From positions 48,537 to 88,825 of the forward strand of contig NZ_JACWCT010000087.1 in NCBI RefSeq assembly GCF_016613415.1: a stretch of 40,289 nt of DNA, written 5' to 3'. Each line of letters starts with the position of its first letter. Positions within the stretch are counted from its first letter, which is position 1. Positions 1 through 7,900 of this stretch are shown here, one piece after another. The stretch comes from Methylobacterium ajmalii. GTDB lineage: Bacteria > Pseudomonadota > Alphaproteobacteria > Rhizobiales > Beijerinckiaceae. A model generated the notes under the pieces. It saw only the letters and a list, made by a program, of their open reading frames with translations. It was not told the DNA's origin and ran no database searches. Position numbers and translations under genes: made by a program.

Positions 1-24
1 CAAGACCTCAAAGCCGTGGCCTGA
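1..24 (+). CDS. 3' end of a gene cut by the window edge (tentative)
   Basis: The first 24 bases can be read as seven codons (QDLKAVA) followed by TGA. This would be the tail of a plus-strand gene that starts outside the window. Nothing in seven residues identifies it, and the frame could be chance. Confidence 0.2.
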   Translation, partial: QDLKAVA

Positions 25-191
25 ACGCTCCGCTTACGGTAGACGGTGGCCCTACGGGTCGTGTCGAGCATGGATCGGCTCCTCGTTGCCGGTGGTCCCG
101 TTCGAGGGACAACCCGCCGGACCTTGGATCGGGTACAGGCCGATGTGACGCGTCATACGGCTCTGGGACGGCCCGTGGGTGACCATGCCGG

Positions 192-368
192 TCACCCGTG
201 CATCACGGCCCCGTAGCCGACCACGTTTGCCGCCGCCAGCAGGCACAGACCGGCTAGGGAGGACATCGCGACGATCGCCAGGACCACGTCGGAGGTCCGT
301 GGCGAGCCGGGGCGAGGCCCGAAGGCGAGCTGTCTCCAGCGGCCTTTGCGAAGCGTGAAATGGGTCAC
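192..368 (-). CDS. possible small membrane protein
   Basis: A GTG-started frame of 58 residues has a basic N-terminus followed by one strongly hydrophobic segment at about residues 28-50, ending in GYGAVMHG. This looks like a single-pass membrane peptide. No family is recognised. It lies downstream of two other small minus-strand ORFs, so the three could share a transcript. The ribosome binding site is weak, and a longer reading of the same frame has a low-complexity Arg-rich N-terminus that looks non-coding. Treat as tentative. Confidence 0.22.
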   Translation of the reverse strand: MTHFTLRKGRWRQLAFGPRPGSPRTSDVVLAIVAMSSLAGLCLLAAANVVGYGAVMHG

Positions 369-445
369 GAAGGATTGCCCTGGTGCGGTCCGCTCCGGGA
401 CCTGTGGGTTTGCGCCCCGCAATTGGTTCGCACGGACCGCCGGGT

Positions 446-685
446 TCAGGACCCGGCGACGGCGGCAACGCCAAGGACAAGGGCCAGACACAGCCCGACC
501 CCGCCCGCAGCCCAAAGGAGCCAAGCGATGGCACCATGCCGGTTGTCGTTGCCGGGCCGCGGCAGTGCGCTCGGCCAGCGCCGCCATCGTCGACATGTCG
601 ACGGGGCCTGCAGGACCGACGAGACCGAGCCGGCGTCAGGGTGATGGCGGCACGACATGACCGGGACATCCGGTGGCGTACTCAT
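446..685 (-). CDS. possible small membrane protein, perhaps frameshifted
   Basis: This frame of about 79 residues ends in a polar RPGNDNRHG stretch followed by one hydrophobic helix (AIAWLLWAAGGVGLCLALVL) and a short tail. It overlaps the 3' end of the ORF at 636-881 by about 50 bases; a second ATG at 656-658 would reduce the overlap. In the neighbouring frame there is a more natural-looking N-terminus (MSTMAALAERTAA) directly upstream of the RPGNDNR part. The original protein may therefore have been MSTMAAL...PGNDNRHG...helix with a later one-base shift. No function can be assigned. Confidence 0.3.
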   Translation of the reverse strand: MSTPPDVPVMSCRHHPDAGSVSSVLQAPSTCRRWRRWPSALPRPGNDNRHGAIAWLLWAAGGVGLCLALVLGVAAVAGS

Positions 686-881
686 CAGTGACGATGCCGC
701 CATGCCCGGACAGGAGATCGGGATGGGTCGAGGCCAGGCCGCCGCCGAGGCGTGCCCAATCCTCGATTGACCCGTCCGTCGGGAGGGTGGGGCCCGATGC
801 GTCGGCCGTTCCGGCCACGGGGCCTGGCCCCGCCCAGCCGCCCCAGGCGAACCGCGCCGTTCGAACGATGGCCTTCTTCAT
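636..881 (-). CDS. hypothetical small protein
   Basis: This 81-residue protein starts MKKAIVRTARFAWGGWAGPG. Its ATG is preceded at a good distance by GGGAGAG, the best ribosome binding site in this part of the window. The first 25 residues are basic then moderately hydrophobic, so a weak signal or anchor is possible. The rest is Gly/Asp/Thr-rich. No family is recognised. It is the first of three possible minus-strand small ORFs here and is transcribed away from the glycine/tyrosine-rich gene at 1252. Confidence 0.45.
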   Translation of the reverse strand: MKKAIVRTARFAWGGWAGPGPVAGTADASGPTLPTDGSIEDWARLGGGLASTHPDLLSGHGGIVTDEYATGCPGHVVPPSP

Positions 882-1251
882 GTCGCTCTCCCGTCTCGGT
901 GGCTGAGGCGGACCGGGAACCGCCGCCCGTGCCTTGGCGCAGCAAGGGTCGGAGGTTCGAGCCTAAGCTTTCGTAAACCAACTCGGCCGGCGCAAGCCGC
1001 CCGCGAAGGCGCGTCCAGGGGCGTGTCAGGTTTGTCCCGACAGGATTGCGGTCTTCTCCGACTGCGCCTCCATCCCCGGCGCCACAGATCACTCGGTGAG
1101 CGGGGAGACCGAGGCACCGAGCCCGGTCGCTGCAGGGGCCGGCGCGAGAGGACCCTGCGACCCGCGGGCCAAAAGCCACAGGCCACCTCGTCGAACCCGT
1201 CACGGTCGTGGCCCGCAAGGGTCAGCCACCACCATCACGGAGTTGAAACCG
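882..1251. other. divergent intergenic region
   Basis: These 370 bases separate the minus-strand small ORF at 636-881 from the plus-strand secreted protein at 1252, so promoters for both should lie here. Long open frames cross it on both strands, but they are Arg/Pro/Gly-rich readings of high-GC DNA without good starts. No repeat, RNA gene or clear promoter was seen. Confidence 0.4.
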
Positions 1252-1689
1252 ATGAAACGTCTCGCACTGGCCCTCGCGGCCGCATCGAGCCTGATGCTGT
1301 TCTCGTCAGCGAGCGAGGCCCGGCCCTTCGGGCGCGGCCATGGGCACGGCTTCCACCATGGCGGCTTCGGCGGCCATCACGGCGGGCTCCGCCACGGTTT
1401 CCGTGGTCACCATTCGATCGGCTTGCGCCCCCAAACCCGGCGCTTCGGCGGGTACCGCCGCTACGGCCTCTCGCGGGCCCGGTACGGCTATGGGCGCCCC
1501 TACGGACGCTACGGCTACGGGTACCGCCGCGGCCATCGCGGCCTCGGGCTGGCGGCCGGCCTCGGTCTCGGCCTCGCCGCGGCCGCAGCCAGGCCTGCCT
1601 ATTACGGCGGCTACGGATACGGCTACCGCTACGCCCCGGTGGGCTATGGGTACGGCTATGGCCAGCCCGCCTGCAGCTGCGGCTACTGA
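1252..1689 (+). CDS. secreted glycine/tyrosine/histidine-rich protein
   Basis: This is a 145-residue protein with a clear signal peptide (MKRLALALAAASSLMLFSSASEA, cut near residue 23). The mature part is low complexity: a His/Gly-rich block (GHGHGFHHGGFGGHHGG), an Arg/Gly/Tyr block with repeated YGYG and YGRP units, a short Ala/Gly/Leu hydrophobic stretch, then further YGYGYR repeats and a C-terminal PACSCGY with two cysteines. GGAG lies 10 bases before the ATG; an upstream start in the same frame would hide the signal peptide. Such proteins are common in Methylobacterium-type genomes as exported, probably envelope-associated proteins of unknown role. The His-rich block could bind metal, but that is speculation. 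Confidence 0.75.
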   Translation: MKRLALALAAASSLMLFSSASEARPFGRGHGHGFHHGGFGGHHGGLRHGFRGHHSIGLRPQTRRFGGYRRYGLSRARYGYGRPYGRYGYGYRRGHRGLGLAAGLGLGLAAAAARPAYYGGYGYGYRYAPVGYGYGYGQPACSCGY

Positions 1690-1774
1690 GTTCCTTCGTC
1701 CATCGGACCCGCACCCGGATCCTGGCGGTCCCATCCCGCCGGGACCTCCCTTCCCACCTGACCGAGGCGAACCC

Positions 1775-2269
1775 ATGAAGACGCTTCTCGCGACCACCCT
1801 CGCTGCTGCCCTGCTCGCCGGCCCCGCGCTCGCCCAGGACAAGGCGGCGCAGCCGCCCGCCGGTGCCCAGACCACACCGATGACGCCGCCGCCGGCCGGC
1901 GCCGCGATGCCGGCCCCGGCCGGCAACGCAGGCGGCATGACCATGGCTGACACCGCGACCGCCAAGATCAAATTCGTCACCGCCAAGCCGGCCGAGGTGA
2001 CCTCGTCCAGGCTCGTCGGCAAGAACCTCTACAACAACAAGAACGAAACCGTCGGGGAGATCGAGGATCTCGTCATCGACAACGGCAAGACGGTCACCGG
2101 CGTCGTCGTCAGCGTCGGCGGCTTCCTCGGCATGGGCGAGCGCTACGTGGTGGTCGACCCCTCGTCGATCTTCTTGCACAAGGCGGACGGCAAGCTCAAG
2201 GCGATGGTCGACACCGATAAGGACGCCCTCAAGAACGCGCCCGAGTTCAAGTACAACCGAAACACCTGA
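1775..2269 (+). CDS. secreted PRC-barrel domain protein
   Basis: This is a 164-residue protein. Residues 1-21 are a typical signal peptide ending ALA-Q. Residues 22-60 are an Ala/Pro/Gly/Met-rich linker. From about residue 72 a PRC-barrel domain follows: SSRLVGKNLYNNKNETVGEI, then a beta-rich part (VVVSVGGFLGMGERYVVVD) and a DTDKDALKNAPEFKY tail. PRC-barrel domains occur in photosynthetic reaction centre H subunits and RimM, and in many exported alphaproteobacterial proteins linked to envelope stress, where the function is unknown. It lies 85 bases after the Gly/Tyr-rich secreted protein in the same direction and is followed by a strong hairpin, so the pair may be co-transcribed. Confidence 0.85.
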   Translation: MKTLLATTLAAALLAGPALAQDKAAQPPAGAQTTPMTPPPAGAAMPAPAGNAGGMTMADTATAKIKFVTAKPAEVTSSRLVGKNLYNNKNETVGEIEDLVIDNGKTVTGVVVSVGGFLGMGERYVVVDPSSIFLHKADGKLKAMVDTDKDALKNAPEFKYNRNT

Positions 2270-2277
2270 TCCGTCGC

Positions 2278-2305
2278 GCGTGGCTCCGTGCCCGCGGAGC
2301 CACGC
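2278..2305 (+). terminator. hairpin terminator after the PRC-barrel gene
   Basis: A perfect 11-bp stem (GCGTGGCTCCG at 2278-2288 with its complement at 2295-2305) encloses a 6-base loop and begins 8 bases after the stop codon. There is no T-tract, so it may act as a weak intrinsic terminator or as a 3' end stabiliser. Confidence 0.65.
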
Positions 2306-2455
2306 TCAAGCACTCCCGTGCGCAGACGCTGTCGGGGTGAACCTGACAGGCGTCGGTGAGAACGGCGAGGCTCGGCGAAACCTCTTGTCGCCTGCCAGGA
2401 TCCGGACGCTACTCTGAACTGCGTCATCAACATCGAGACAGCGGAAAGAGTGGCG

Positions 2456-2671
2456 ATGATCATGGACATCATCAAGCAGGGCTCCCGCGCCAGGGCCCTC
2501 GGGCGCCCGCGGGATGCCTGCAACTACCCGTTGGATTCCCGCGAGCGCCGGGCCTGGTACGAGGGCTACGACGGTTCGACGTGGGATTTCGCCGAGCGGG
2601 TCACCCATCCGGCCGTCGCGTCCCGGAGCCGCACGACCCGGGACGCGGCGGCCAACCCGACCTCGATCTAG
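2456..2671 (+). CDS. RMF/CrpP-like small protein
   Basis: This 71-residue protein has a core, at about residues 9-40, that matches the pattern of ribosome modulation factor: G-x2-A-x3-GRPRDACNYP-x5-ERRAWYEGY. The shared positions are the GR pair, the Cys-x-Tyr, the Arg and Trp, and the Gly before the aromatic. RMF dimerises 70S ribosomes into inactive 100S particles in E. coli; the related CrpP family consists of small proteins of debated function. Many alphaproteobacteria carry several such paralogues. The ATG at 2456 sits 7 bases after GGAAAGAG; GTG at 2450 and ATG at 2462 are alternatives. The C-terminal 25 residues are variable and extend beyond normal RMF. The assignment is by motif only. 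Confidence 0.6.
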   Translation: MIMDIIKQGSRARALGRPRDACNYPLDSRERRAWYEGYDGSTWDFAERVTHPAVASRSRTTRDAAANPTSI

Positions 2672-2736
2672 ATCGCGGACGTCGCCCTCGAGCCTGCGGG
2701 GCTTCGGCGCCGGTCTGGACGGCAACGGAGAGGGCG

Positions 2737-3117
2737 ATGGGACGCAAGCGAACCCACTGTGTCGACGGCCGGGCCTTCGGACGCCTGGAACGGGTGGTGA
2801 CCACCCTGGTCGAGGCGGGCCTGCAGGACCCTGCGGCGGCACCGCCGAACCTCATCGAACGGCTGCGGCACCTGCAGCGGACTGCGATGGCCGCAGGGGG
2901 CGACCGCCAGATCCTCCAGGTCATCGCGTCGGGCCGGCGCCTGCTCGGCGATGGGCAGGCCTTGACTGGCCCGGGCGTACCGACCGACCCCGAGACTGTC
3001 CAGGCGCCCTCGACCGGGGCGCCCTTGCAGGATGCGGCGATCTCGGCCGATGGTCCGCACGCGGAAAGACCGGCCTCGTCGGCCGGGACGACCGCCGCGA
3101 ACGAGCCTACCCGATAG
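2737..3117 (+). CDS. hypothetical protein upstream of a sensor kinase
   Basis: A 126-residue soluble protein with a good ribosome binding site (GGAGAGGG) before the ATG. Residues 1-75 look mainly helical (LERVVTTLVEAGLQDP, LIERLRHLQRTAMAAGGDRQ). The C-terminal 45 residues are Ala/Pro/Gly-rich and probably disordered. No family is recognised. It ends 7 bases before the start of the histidine kinase at 3125 and probably shares its transcript, so an accessory role to that two-component system is possible but unsupported. Confidence 0.5.
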   Translation: MGRKRTHCVDGRAFGRLERVVTTLVEAGLQDPAAAPPNLIERLRHLQRTAMAAGGDRQILQVIASGRRLLGDGQALTGPGVPTDPETVQAPSTGAPLQDAAISADGPHAERPASSAGTTAANEPTR

Positions 3118-3124
3118 CCCCTGC

Positions 3125-5197
3125 ATGATCCCAAGGCTTGACGACGGCGACGCCGGCCGCCCCGAGATCCATCGTGGAAACGGACGCACAGTCGTCGCGC
3201 TCGCGGTGGCGGCCGCCATCCCGGTGCTGCTCCTCAGCGGCTGGGTAGCGACGCTCATGGCGCAGCAGCAGCGCGGGCTGACCCGCAGCGCCGCGGTGGC
3301 GAGCGCGGCCCGCGTCGCCGAGCGCGTCGCCTCCGACATCGCGACCCAGGTCGCGGTCCTCCGCGCCGAGGCTGCCTCGGCCAGCCTGGACCGGCCGGAC
3401 CTCGCTGCCTTCTACGCCGAGGCCGAGCGTCTGAGGCAGGAGCACCCGCTCTGGGAGACCGTCGAGCTCGCCGGCCCCGACGGGGCCCAGGTCGTCAACC
3501 TGCTCCGCTCCCTTGACGACGAGCTCGGCCCCACCGCCGACCGCGTGAGCTTCGACGCGGTGGTACGGACGAAGCGGCCGGTGGTCGGCGGGATCGGACC
3601 GGTCGGGCGGATCTCGGGCAAGCGCCTAGTCGCGCTGCGGGTCCCGGTCGTCCGCGACGGAACGCTCCGCCACGTCCTCTCGGTCGGCCTCGCGACGAAC
3701 GCGGTCAGCTCGATCCTCCGCGATGCGGGCGCGCCGGAGGGCTGGGTCGGGACCATCGTCGACGCGCAGGGCAACACCATCGCCCGCACCCGGGCCGAGG
3801 CGGAGGAACTCGGCCACCCGGCCAACGCCGCCCTGCGGGCCGCCATCCGGCGGGCGCCACAGGGCTTCTACACCGGTTCCACCTTGGAGGGACCGGACGT
3901 CGAGGTCGTCTACCGCACGCTGACGGAGACGGGCGGCTGGTCAGTGCATTTCGGCCTGCCGGCCGCCACGCTGAACGCGCCGGTCTCGCGTTCCTACCTC
4001 GTGCTGGCCGGCGGCAGCGTGCTCAGCATCGGCCTCGGCCTCGCGCTGGTCGGCCTCGTCGGCCGCGACATGGCCCAGCGCCGGGCGGGCGAGCAGGCGC
4101 GCTTCGCCCTCGCCCTGCGGTCGAGCGAGGAGCAGGGCGCGGTCGCCGCCGAGGCGGCGGAACTTGGCACCTTGCGATGGGATACGGTGGAGGAGACCGT
4201 GACGGCCTCCCGGCGCGCCGCCGAACTCCTGGGCTGGGAGGCGGAGGTGCCGGAGGGGCGCGAGATGACGGCGGATGCCGACATCGCCCTGTTGGCGGTC
4301 GACGCCGCCGACCGCGAGCGGTTGGTCACGGAACTGCGGCGAAGCCTCGCCGAGGGCATGCCCCTCGACGTGGAGTTCCGGGTCTCGCAACGGAGCCCGG
4401 AGCCGCGGTGGGTGCGCCTGACCGGACGTGCGCCCCGGCTTCGGAAGGACGACCCCGCCGACCTCGTCTACGGCGTCGTCTCGGATGTCGGGCCGCGCAA
4501 GCGCGCCGAGGCGGAGCGCCTCGACCTGCTGCGCCGCCTCGGCGAGGCGCAGGAGAACGAGCAGCGCCGGATCGCCCGCGAGCTGCACGACCAGGTCGGG
4601 CAGACGGTGACCGGGCTGTCGCTCGGCCTCAAGGGGCTTGAACGGATGCTCACCTCGGACGGGACCTCGACCGAGGCCAAACGGCAGATTGCGTGGCTGC
4701 AGCGGCTCGCCGGCGAGGTCGGGCGCGACATCCACCGCGCCGCCATCGACCTGCGCCCGACCGCCCTCGACGACCTGGGCCTGCGCGAGGCGCTGGCGAC
4801 GCTCCTGGGCGAGTGGGGCCAGCGCCACGGCATCCGGCCCGACCTGGAATTCATCGGCGAGGCCTCGCGCCTGCCGGCGGCCGTCGAGAGCGCGATCTAC
4901 CGGATCGTGCAGGAGGCGCTCACCAATGTGCTGAAGCACGCGCGGGCGGCCACCGTCAGCGTCTGCCTCGACCACCGCCCGGACGAGGTCCAGGTGATCA
5001 TCGAGGATGACGGCGTCGGCTGCGAGCCCGCCTCCGGCCCCGCTCCGCCCGACGGGCGCAAGTCCGTCGAGCCGCGGCTGGGCCTTTCGGGCATCCGCGA
5101 GCGTTTGACCCTGCTGGGTGGCACGCTCACCCTGGAAACGTCCTCGGGCGTCGGCACGACGCTGTTCGTCCGCATCCCGGTGGCGCCGGCCGCCTGA
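3125..5197 (+). CDS. membrane-bound NarL-type sensor histidine kinase
   Basis: This is a 690-residue kinase. It has a cytoplasmic N-terminus, TM1 at about residues 22-45 and an extracytoplasmic sensor of roughly 240 residues resembling double-Cache folds. TM2 is at about 287-315 (SYLVLAGGSVLSIGLGLALV), followed by a PAS-like domain at about 340-465. The HisKA_3 dimerisation box is RRIARELHDQVGQT with phospho-acceptor His488. The HATPase domain shows QEALTNVLKHA (N box), EDDGVGC (G1) and LGLSGIRERL (G2). HisKA_3 kinases pair with LuxR-type regulators, and one follows 18 bases downstream. The start lacks a clear ribosome binding site; the ATG at 3125 was chosen because it gives a normal N-terminus and follows the previous stop by 7 bases. 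The ligand is unknown. Confidence 0.85.
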   Translation: MIPRLDDGDAGRPEIHRGNGRTVVALAVAAAIPVLLLSGWVATLMAQQQRGLTRSAAVASAARVAERVASDIATQVAVLRAEAASASLDRPDLAAFYAEAERLRQEHPLWETVELAGPDGAQVVNLLRSLDDELGPTADRVSFDAVVRTKRPVVGGIGPVGRISGKRLVALRVPVVRDGTLRHVLSVGLATNAVSSILRDAGAPEGWVGTIVDAQGNTIARTRAEAEELGHPANAALRAAIRRAPQGFYTGSTLEGPDVEVVYRTLTETGGWSVHFGLPAATLNAPVSRSYLVLAGGSVLSIGLGLALVGLVGRDMAQRRAGEQARFALALRSSEEQGAVAAEAAELGTLRWDTVEETVTASRRAAELLGWEAEVPEGREMTADADIALLAVDAADRERLVTELRRSLAEGMPLDVEFRVSQRSPEPRWVRLTGRAPRLRKDDPADLVYGVVSDVGPRKRAEAERLDLLRRLGEAQENEQRRIARELHDQVGQTVTGLSLGLKGLERMLTSDGTSTEAKRQIAWLQRLAGEVGRDIHRAAIDLRPTALDDLGLREALATLLGEWGQRHGIRPDLEFIGEASRLPAAVESAIYRIVQEALTNVLKHARAATVSVCLDHRPDEVQVIIEDDGVGCEPASGPAPPDGRKSVEPRLGLSGIRERLTLLGGTLTLETSSGVGTTLFVRIPVAPAA

Positions 5198-5215
5198 CGC
5201 ACGGGAGAAGCCATC

Positions 5216-5881
5216 ATGGACCGTATCCGCGTCGTCCTGGCCGACGACCATCCCGTGGTCCTCGCGGGCATACGGGCGCTCCTGAACGCCGACCCCGAAA
5301 TCGAGCTCGTCGGCGAGGCCACCGATGGCGGCGAGGCGCTGCCGATGATCCGTGCCGTCGCGCCCGACATCGCCGTGGTCGACGTCTCGATGCCCGGCCT
5401 GAACGGTCTCGAACTGACCGAGCGGGTGACGGGCGAGTGCCCGGGGACCCGGGTGCTGGTGCTGACGGTCCACGAGGACGCCGCCTACGTGCAGCCGCTG
5501 ATGAAGGCCGGGGCGCGGGGCTACCTGCTCAAGCGCTCCGCGGCGGACGACCTGCTGCGCGCGGTCCGGGCCGTGGCCTCCGGGGGCGTCTACCTCGACC
5601 CCTCGATCGCCGGCCACGCCCTGGCGGAGCCCTGCGGGGCGGACGGGCGCCCGGGCATGGCGGAGGGGCGCGAGCCATTGAGCCCGCGCGAGACCGAGAC
5701 CTTGCGGCTGATCGCACAAGGGTTCAGCAACAAGGAGATCGCGCGGCGCATCGACGTTAGCGTGAAGTCGGTCGAGACCTACAAGGCGCGGGCCGCCGAG
5801 AAGCTCGGGCTGAAGACCCGGGCCGAGATCATCCGCTACGGCGCCGCGCATGGCTGGTTCGACGCGCTCGCCTTGCGGTAG
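5216..5881 (+). CDS. NarL/FixJ-family response regulator
   Basis: This is a 221-residue regulator. The receiver domain (about 1-120) has the acidic pair D10/D11, phospho-acceptor D56 in VVDVSMPG, T84 and K106. The LuxR-type helix-turn-helix (about 154-215) reads LSPRETETLRLIAQGFSNKE and continues into VSVKSVETYKARAAEKLGL. A GGAGAAG ribosome binding site lies 7 bases before the ATG. It is the natural partner of the HisKA_3 kinase just upstream, and phosphorylation at D56 should control DNA binding. Targets are not evident in the window. The genes downstream run in the opposite direction, so the pair forms a closed unit with the hypothetical gene at 2737. Confidence 0.9.
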   Translation: MDRIRVVLADDHPVVLAGIRALLNADPEIELVGEATDGGEALPMIRAVAPDIAVVDVSMPGLNGLELTERVTGECPGTRVLVLTVHEDAAYVQPLMKAGARGYLLKRSAADDLLRAVRAVASGGVYLDPSIAGHALAEPCGADGRPGMAEGREPLSPRETETLRLIAQGFSNKEIARRIDVSVKSVETYKARAAEKLGLKTRAEIIRYGAAHGWFDALALR

Positions 5882-5904
5882 CGATACCCTCATTCCCTGG
5901 CGGC

Positions 5905-5924
5905 GCCGGGGTCGGCCCCCCGGC
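5905..5924. terminator. hairpin between convergent genes
   Basis: A 7-bp stem (GCCGGGG at 5905-5911 with CCCCGGC at 5918-5924) and a 6-base loop lie between the convergent response regulator and DUF2254 genes. It may serve both directions. There is no T-tract on either side. Confidence 0.4.
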
Positions 5925-5971
5925 ACCCCGCCCAGCGAGGGCCGCAGCGAGCGTCGTTCTGGACCTGGGGA

Positions 5972-7270
5972 TCAGCCCGGTCCGGTCCCGGCGCGCACCC
6001 GGACGAAGCGGGCGTGCCGCTCCTCCAGGTCGGCGAGGTCGCTTGGGTCGGAGACGTCCCGCCGCGCGGCGGCGAGCACGAGGTCGGCATGGCGTCCGAG
6101 TTCCGCGAGACGCGAGGTCAGCCGCTCGACCTCCGCGACCCGGGCCAGCACGTCGAGCATCCGGGCGAGCACGTGCACCGACCCGGCGGCGTTCTGGCGG
6201 ATCATGTGGAACATCGCGTCGCACAGGCCGTCGTAATCGGTCACCGGATGGACGAGCACGACGCGACCCTCGCGGGCGACGGCGCCCGTGGGCAGGTGGC
6301 GCGGGGCGATGCGGCACAGGGCGTCCCCCAGATGGTCGAGCACGCTCCCCGCCGTCATCGGGTCGTTGATGCCGGGCGACAGCGCACGCACCGCGATCTC
6401 GACGAGCTGCCGCACCGAGTATTCTAGGTCCTGCAGCGCCGCCGGGCGGCGTCCGAAGGTGAGCGAGCGGGCCACCGCGTCGGCGGTTCCCTCGACGCCC
6501 GCGGATGGCACGACGACGGGAAATCCCCTCGGCACGAAGTCGCCCGGCCTCACCCGCAGGGCGAGGACGACGCGATGCTCGTGGGCCCAGTCGGCGAGCC
6601 CCTCCGTATCGACCGCCTGCAGGTATCCGCCCTCCGCCGGCGCGACCGGGGCGCCGCGCGGCGTCCCCACCGGCGGCTGGATGTCGGCCTCGTCGAGGGT
6701 CCGCGCCTCGACCGCCTTGCAGAGGTCGCGATGGACGGCGTCGACCACCGTCTCGACGTTGATGCTGGTGGCGACGTGGTGGACGAACCAGACCAGCGTC
6801 CCGAGGCAGACCAGCGCCAGCAGCACGGCGCCCGAGATGGCGAGGTGCGGGACGAAGGTTTCCTCCTGGACGGTGCGCACCGTGCGCAGCACCATCAGCG
6901 CGTAGGCGAAGGTGCCGAGGAAAGCGCCGAGCACGAGTTGGTTGCGGGCGTCGCGCACGAAGTTGCGCAGAAGCCGCGGCCCCATCTGGTTCGAGGCCAG
7001 GGTCAGTGCCGCGATGGTGATGGAGAAGGTGGTGCCCGCCACGCCGATGGTGGACGATGCCACCGCGCTGAGAAGCGCCCGAGCCCCCTCGGCGCCGCCG
7101 GCCCAGCCCCAGTTCGCATCCGGGGAGGACGGGTCGTAGCCGGCGATGCGGGCGGTCTCCAGCCAGATCGCGGCCTGCGCCAGGCCGATGCAGGCGAGCA
7201 CGACCAGCGCCGGCCGCAGCCAGAACTGGTCGCCCAGGAACTCGATCCAGGCCCGTACCCTCGCCCTCAC
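5972..7270 (-). CDS. DUF2254 family membrane protein
   Basis: A 432-residue protein that I recognise as DUF2254, a family of predicted membrane proteins of unknown function. Four hydrophobic segments lie in the first 170 residues (about 17-38, 62-90, 108-130 and 140-168). A conserved stretch TIGVAGTTFSITIAALTLAS covers part of the second. A soluble C-terminal region carries the family signature SPGINDPMTA at about residues 305-314. The start is GTG with GAGGGG 9 bases upstream. It lies 67 bases downstream of the MgtC/SapB gene on the same strand and is probably co-transcribed with it. Confidence 0.8.
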   Translation of the reverse strand: MRARVRAWIEFLGDQFWLRPALVVLACIGLAQAAIWLETARIAGYDPSSPDANWGWAGGAEGARALLSAVASSTIGVAGTTFSITIAALTLASNQMGPRLLRNFVRDARNQLVLGAFLGTFAYALMVLRTVRTVQEETFVPHLAISGAVLLALVCLGTLVWFVHHVATSINVETVVDAVHRDLCKAVEARTLDEADIQPPVGTPRGAPVAPAEGGYLQAVDTEGLADWAHEHRVVLALRVRPGDFVPRGFPVVVPSAGVEGTADAVARSLTFGRRPAALQDLEYSVRQLVEIAVRALSPGINDPMTAGSVLDHLGDALCRIAPRHLPTGAVAREGRVVLVHPVTDYDGLCDAMFHMIRQNAAGSVHVLARMLDVLARVAEVERLTSRLAELGRHADLVLAAARRDVSDPSDLADLEERHARFVRVRAGTGPG

Positions 7271-7337
7271 CGGCGATCCCCTCGTTCCGCCGCTCGCGCT
7301 CGAGCGGGTGGCTCCATCCCGTCTTCAGACATCGCAC

Positions 7338-7817
7338 TCACTCCTCCGCTTCTCCCCGCGCAACACCAAACCGTTTAAGCGCCGTGATCACCACCAGGAT
7401 GGCCAGCCCGAAACCCATCGCCGCGGCGAGCAGCATGAACTGCGCCGCGCCGGCCACGATGCCGGCCGAGGCCGCGAGCCAGACGCTGGCCGCCGTCGTG
7501 AGGTTCCGGACGGTCCGCTCGGCGTCGCCCTTGGCGACGAAGATCGTGCCGGCGGCGATGAAGCCGATGGCCTGGGCCAACCCCTGGATGACGCGCAGAG
7601 GATCGGCGTCGCCGCCGCGGGCCTGCACGTCGGCGTAGAGGCTCAGCGCCGAGGTGGTGATGACCGCGGAGCTCAGGGCGACGAGCGCAAGCGTGCGGAT
7701 GCCGGCATCCTTGCCCTTGCGCTCCCGCTCGAACCCGAGCGCCAGGCCGCATGCCGTGGCCGCGCCGAGACGCAAGAGGATGTCCGTCAGCGAGAGGGTG
7801 GTGGTGTCGAGGGGCAT
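7338..7817 (-). CDS. MgtC/SapB family inner-membrane protein
   Basis: This 159-residue protein covers the hydrophobic N-terminal domain of the MgtC/SapB family. It shows the family motif GLALGFERERKGKDAGIRT at about residues 19-37, followed by three or four membrane helices (LVALSSAVITTSALSLY; GLAQAIGFIAAGTIFV; ASVWLAASAGIVAGAAQFM; MGFGLAILVVITAL). The soluble C-terminal domain of Salmonella MgtC is absent, as in many SapB-type members. MgtC proteins are linked to growth at low Mg2+ and to modulation of F-type ATP synthase in pathogens; the role here is unknown. It is the first gene of a probable two-gene unit with the DUF2254 gene. Confidence 0.85.
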   Translation of the reverse strand: MPLDTTTLSLTDILLRLGAATACGLALGFERERKGKDAGIRTLALVALSSAVITTSALSLYADVQARGGDADPLRVIQGLAQAIGFIAAGTIFVAKGDAERTVRNLTTAASVWLAASAGIVAGAAQFMLLAAAMGFGLAILVVITALKRFGVARGEAEE

Positions 7818-7900
7818 GAACGGGTCCGGCTCACGGGAGGTCTGGCGAAGCGTCGAGGGTCAACACGCGCCGGCCGCCTCCCTTTCCCAGGCCGCCCGGC

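Noticed and set aside
3941..5926. 661-codon minus-strand frame across the sensor kinase and response regulator
   Set aside because: The plus strand encodes complete HisKA_3 kinase and LuxR regulator domains; the reverse frame is compositionally biased and has no ribosome binding site.
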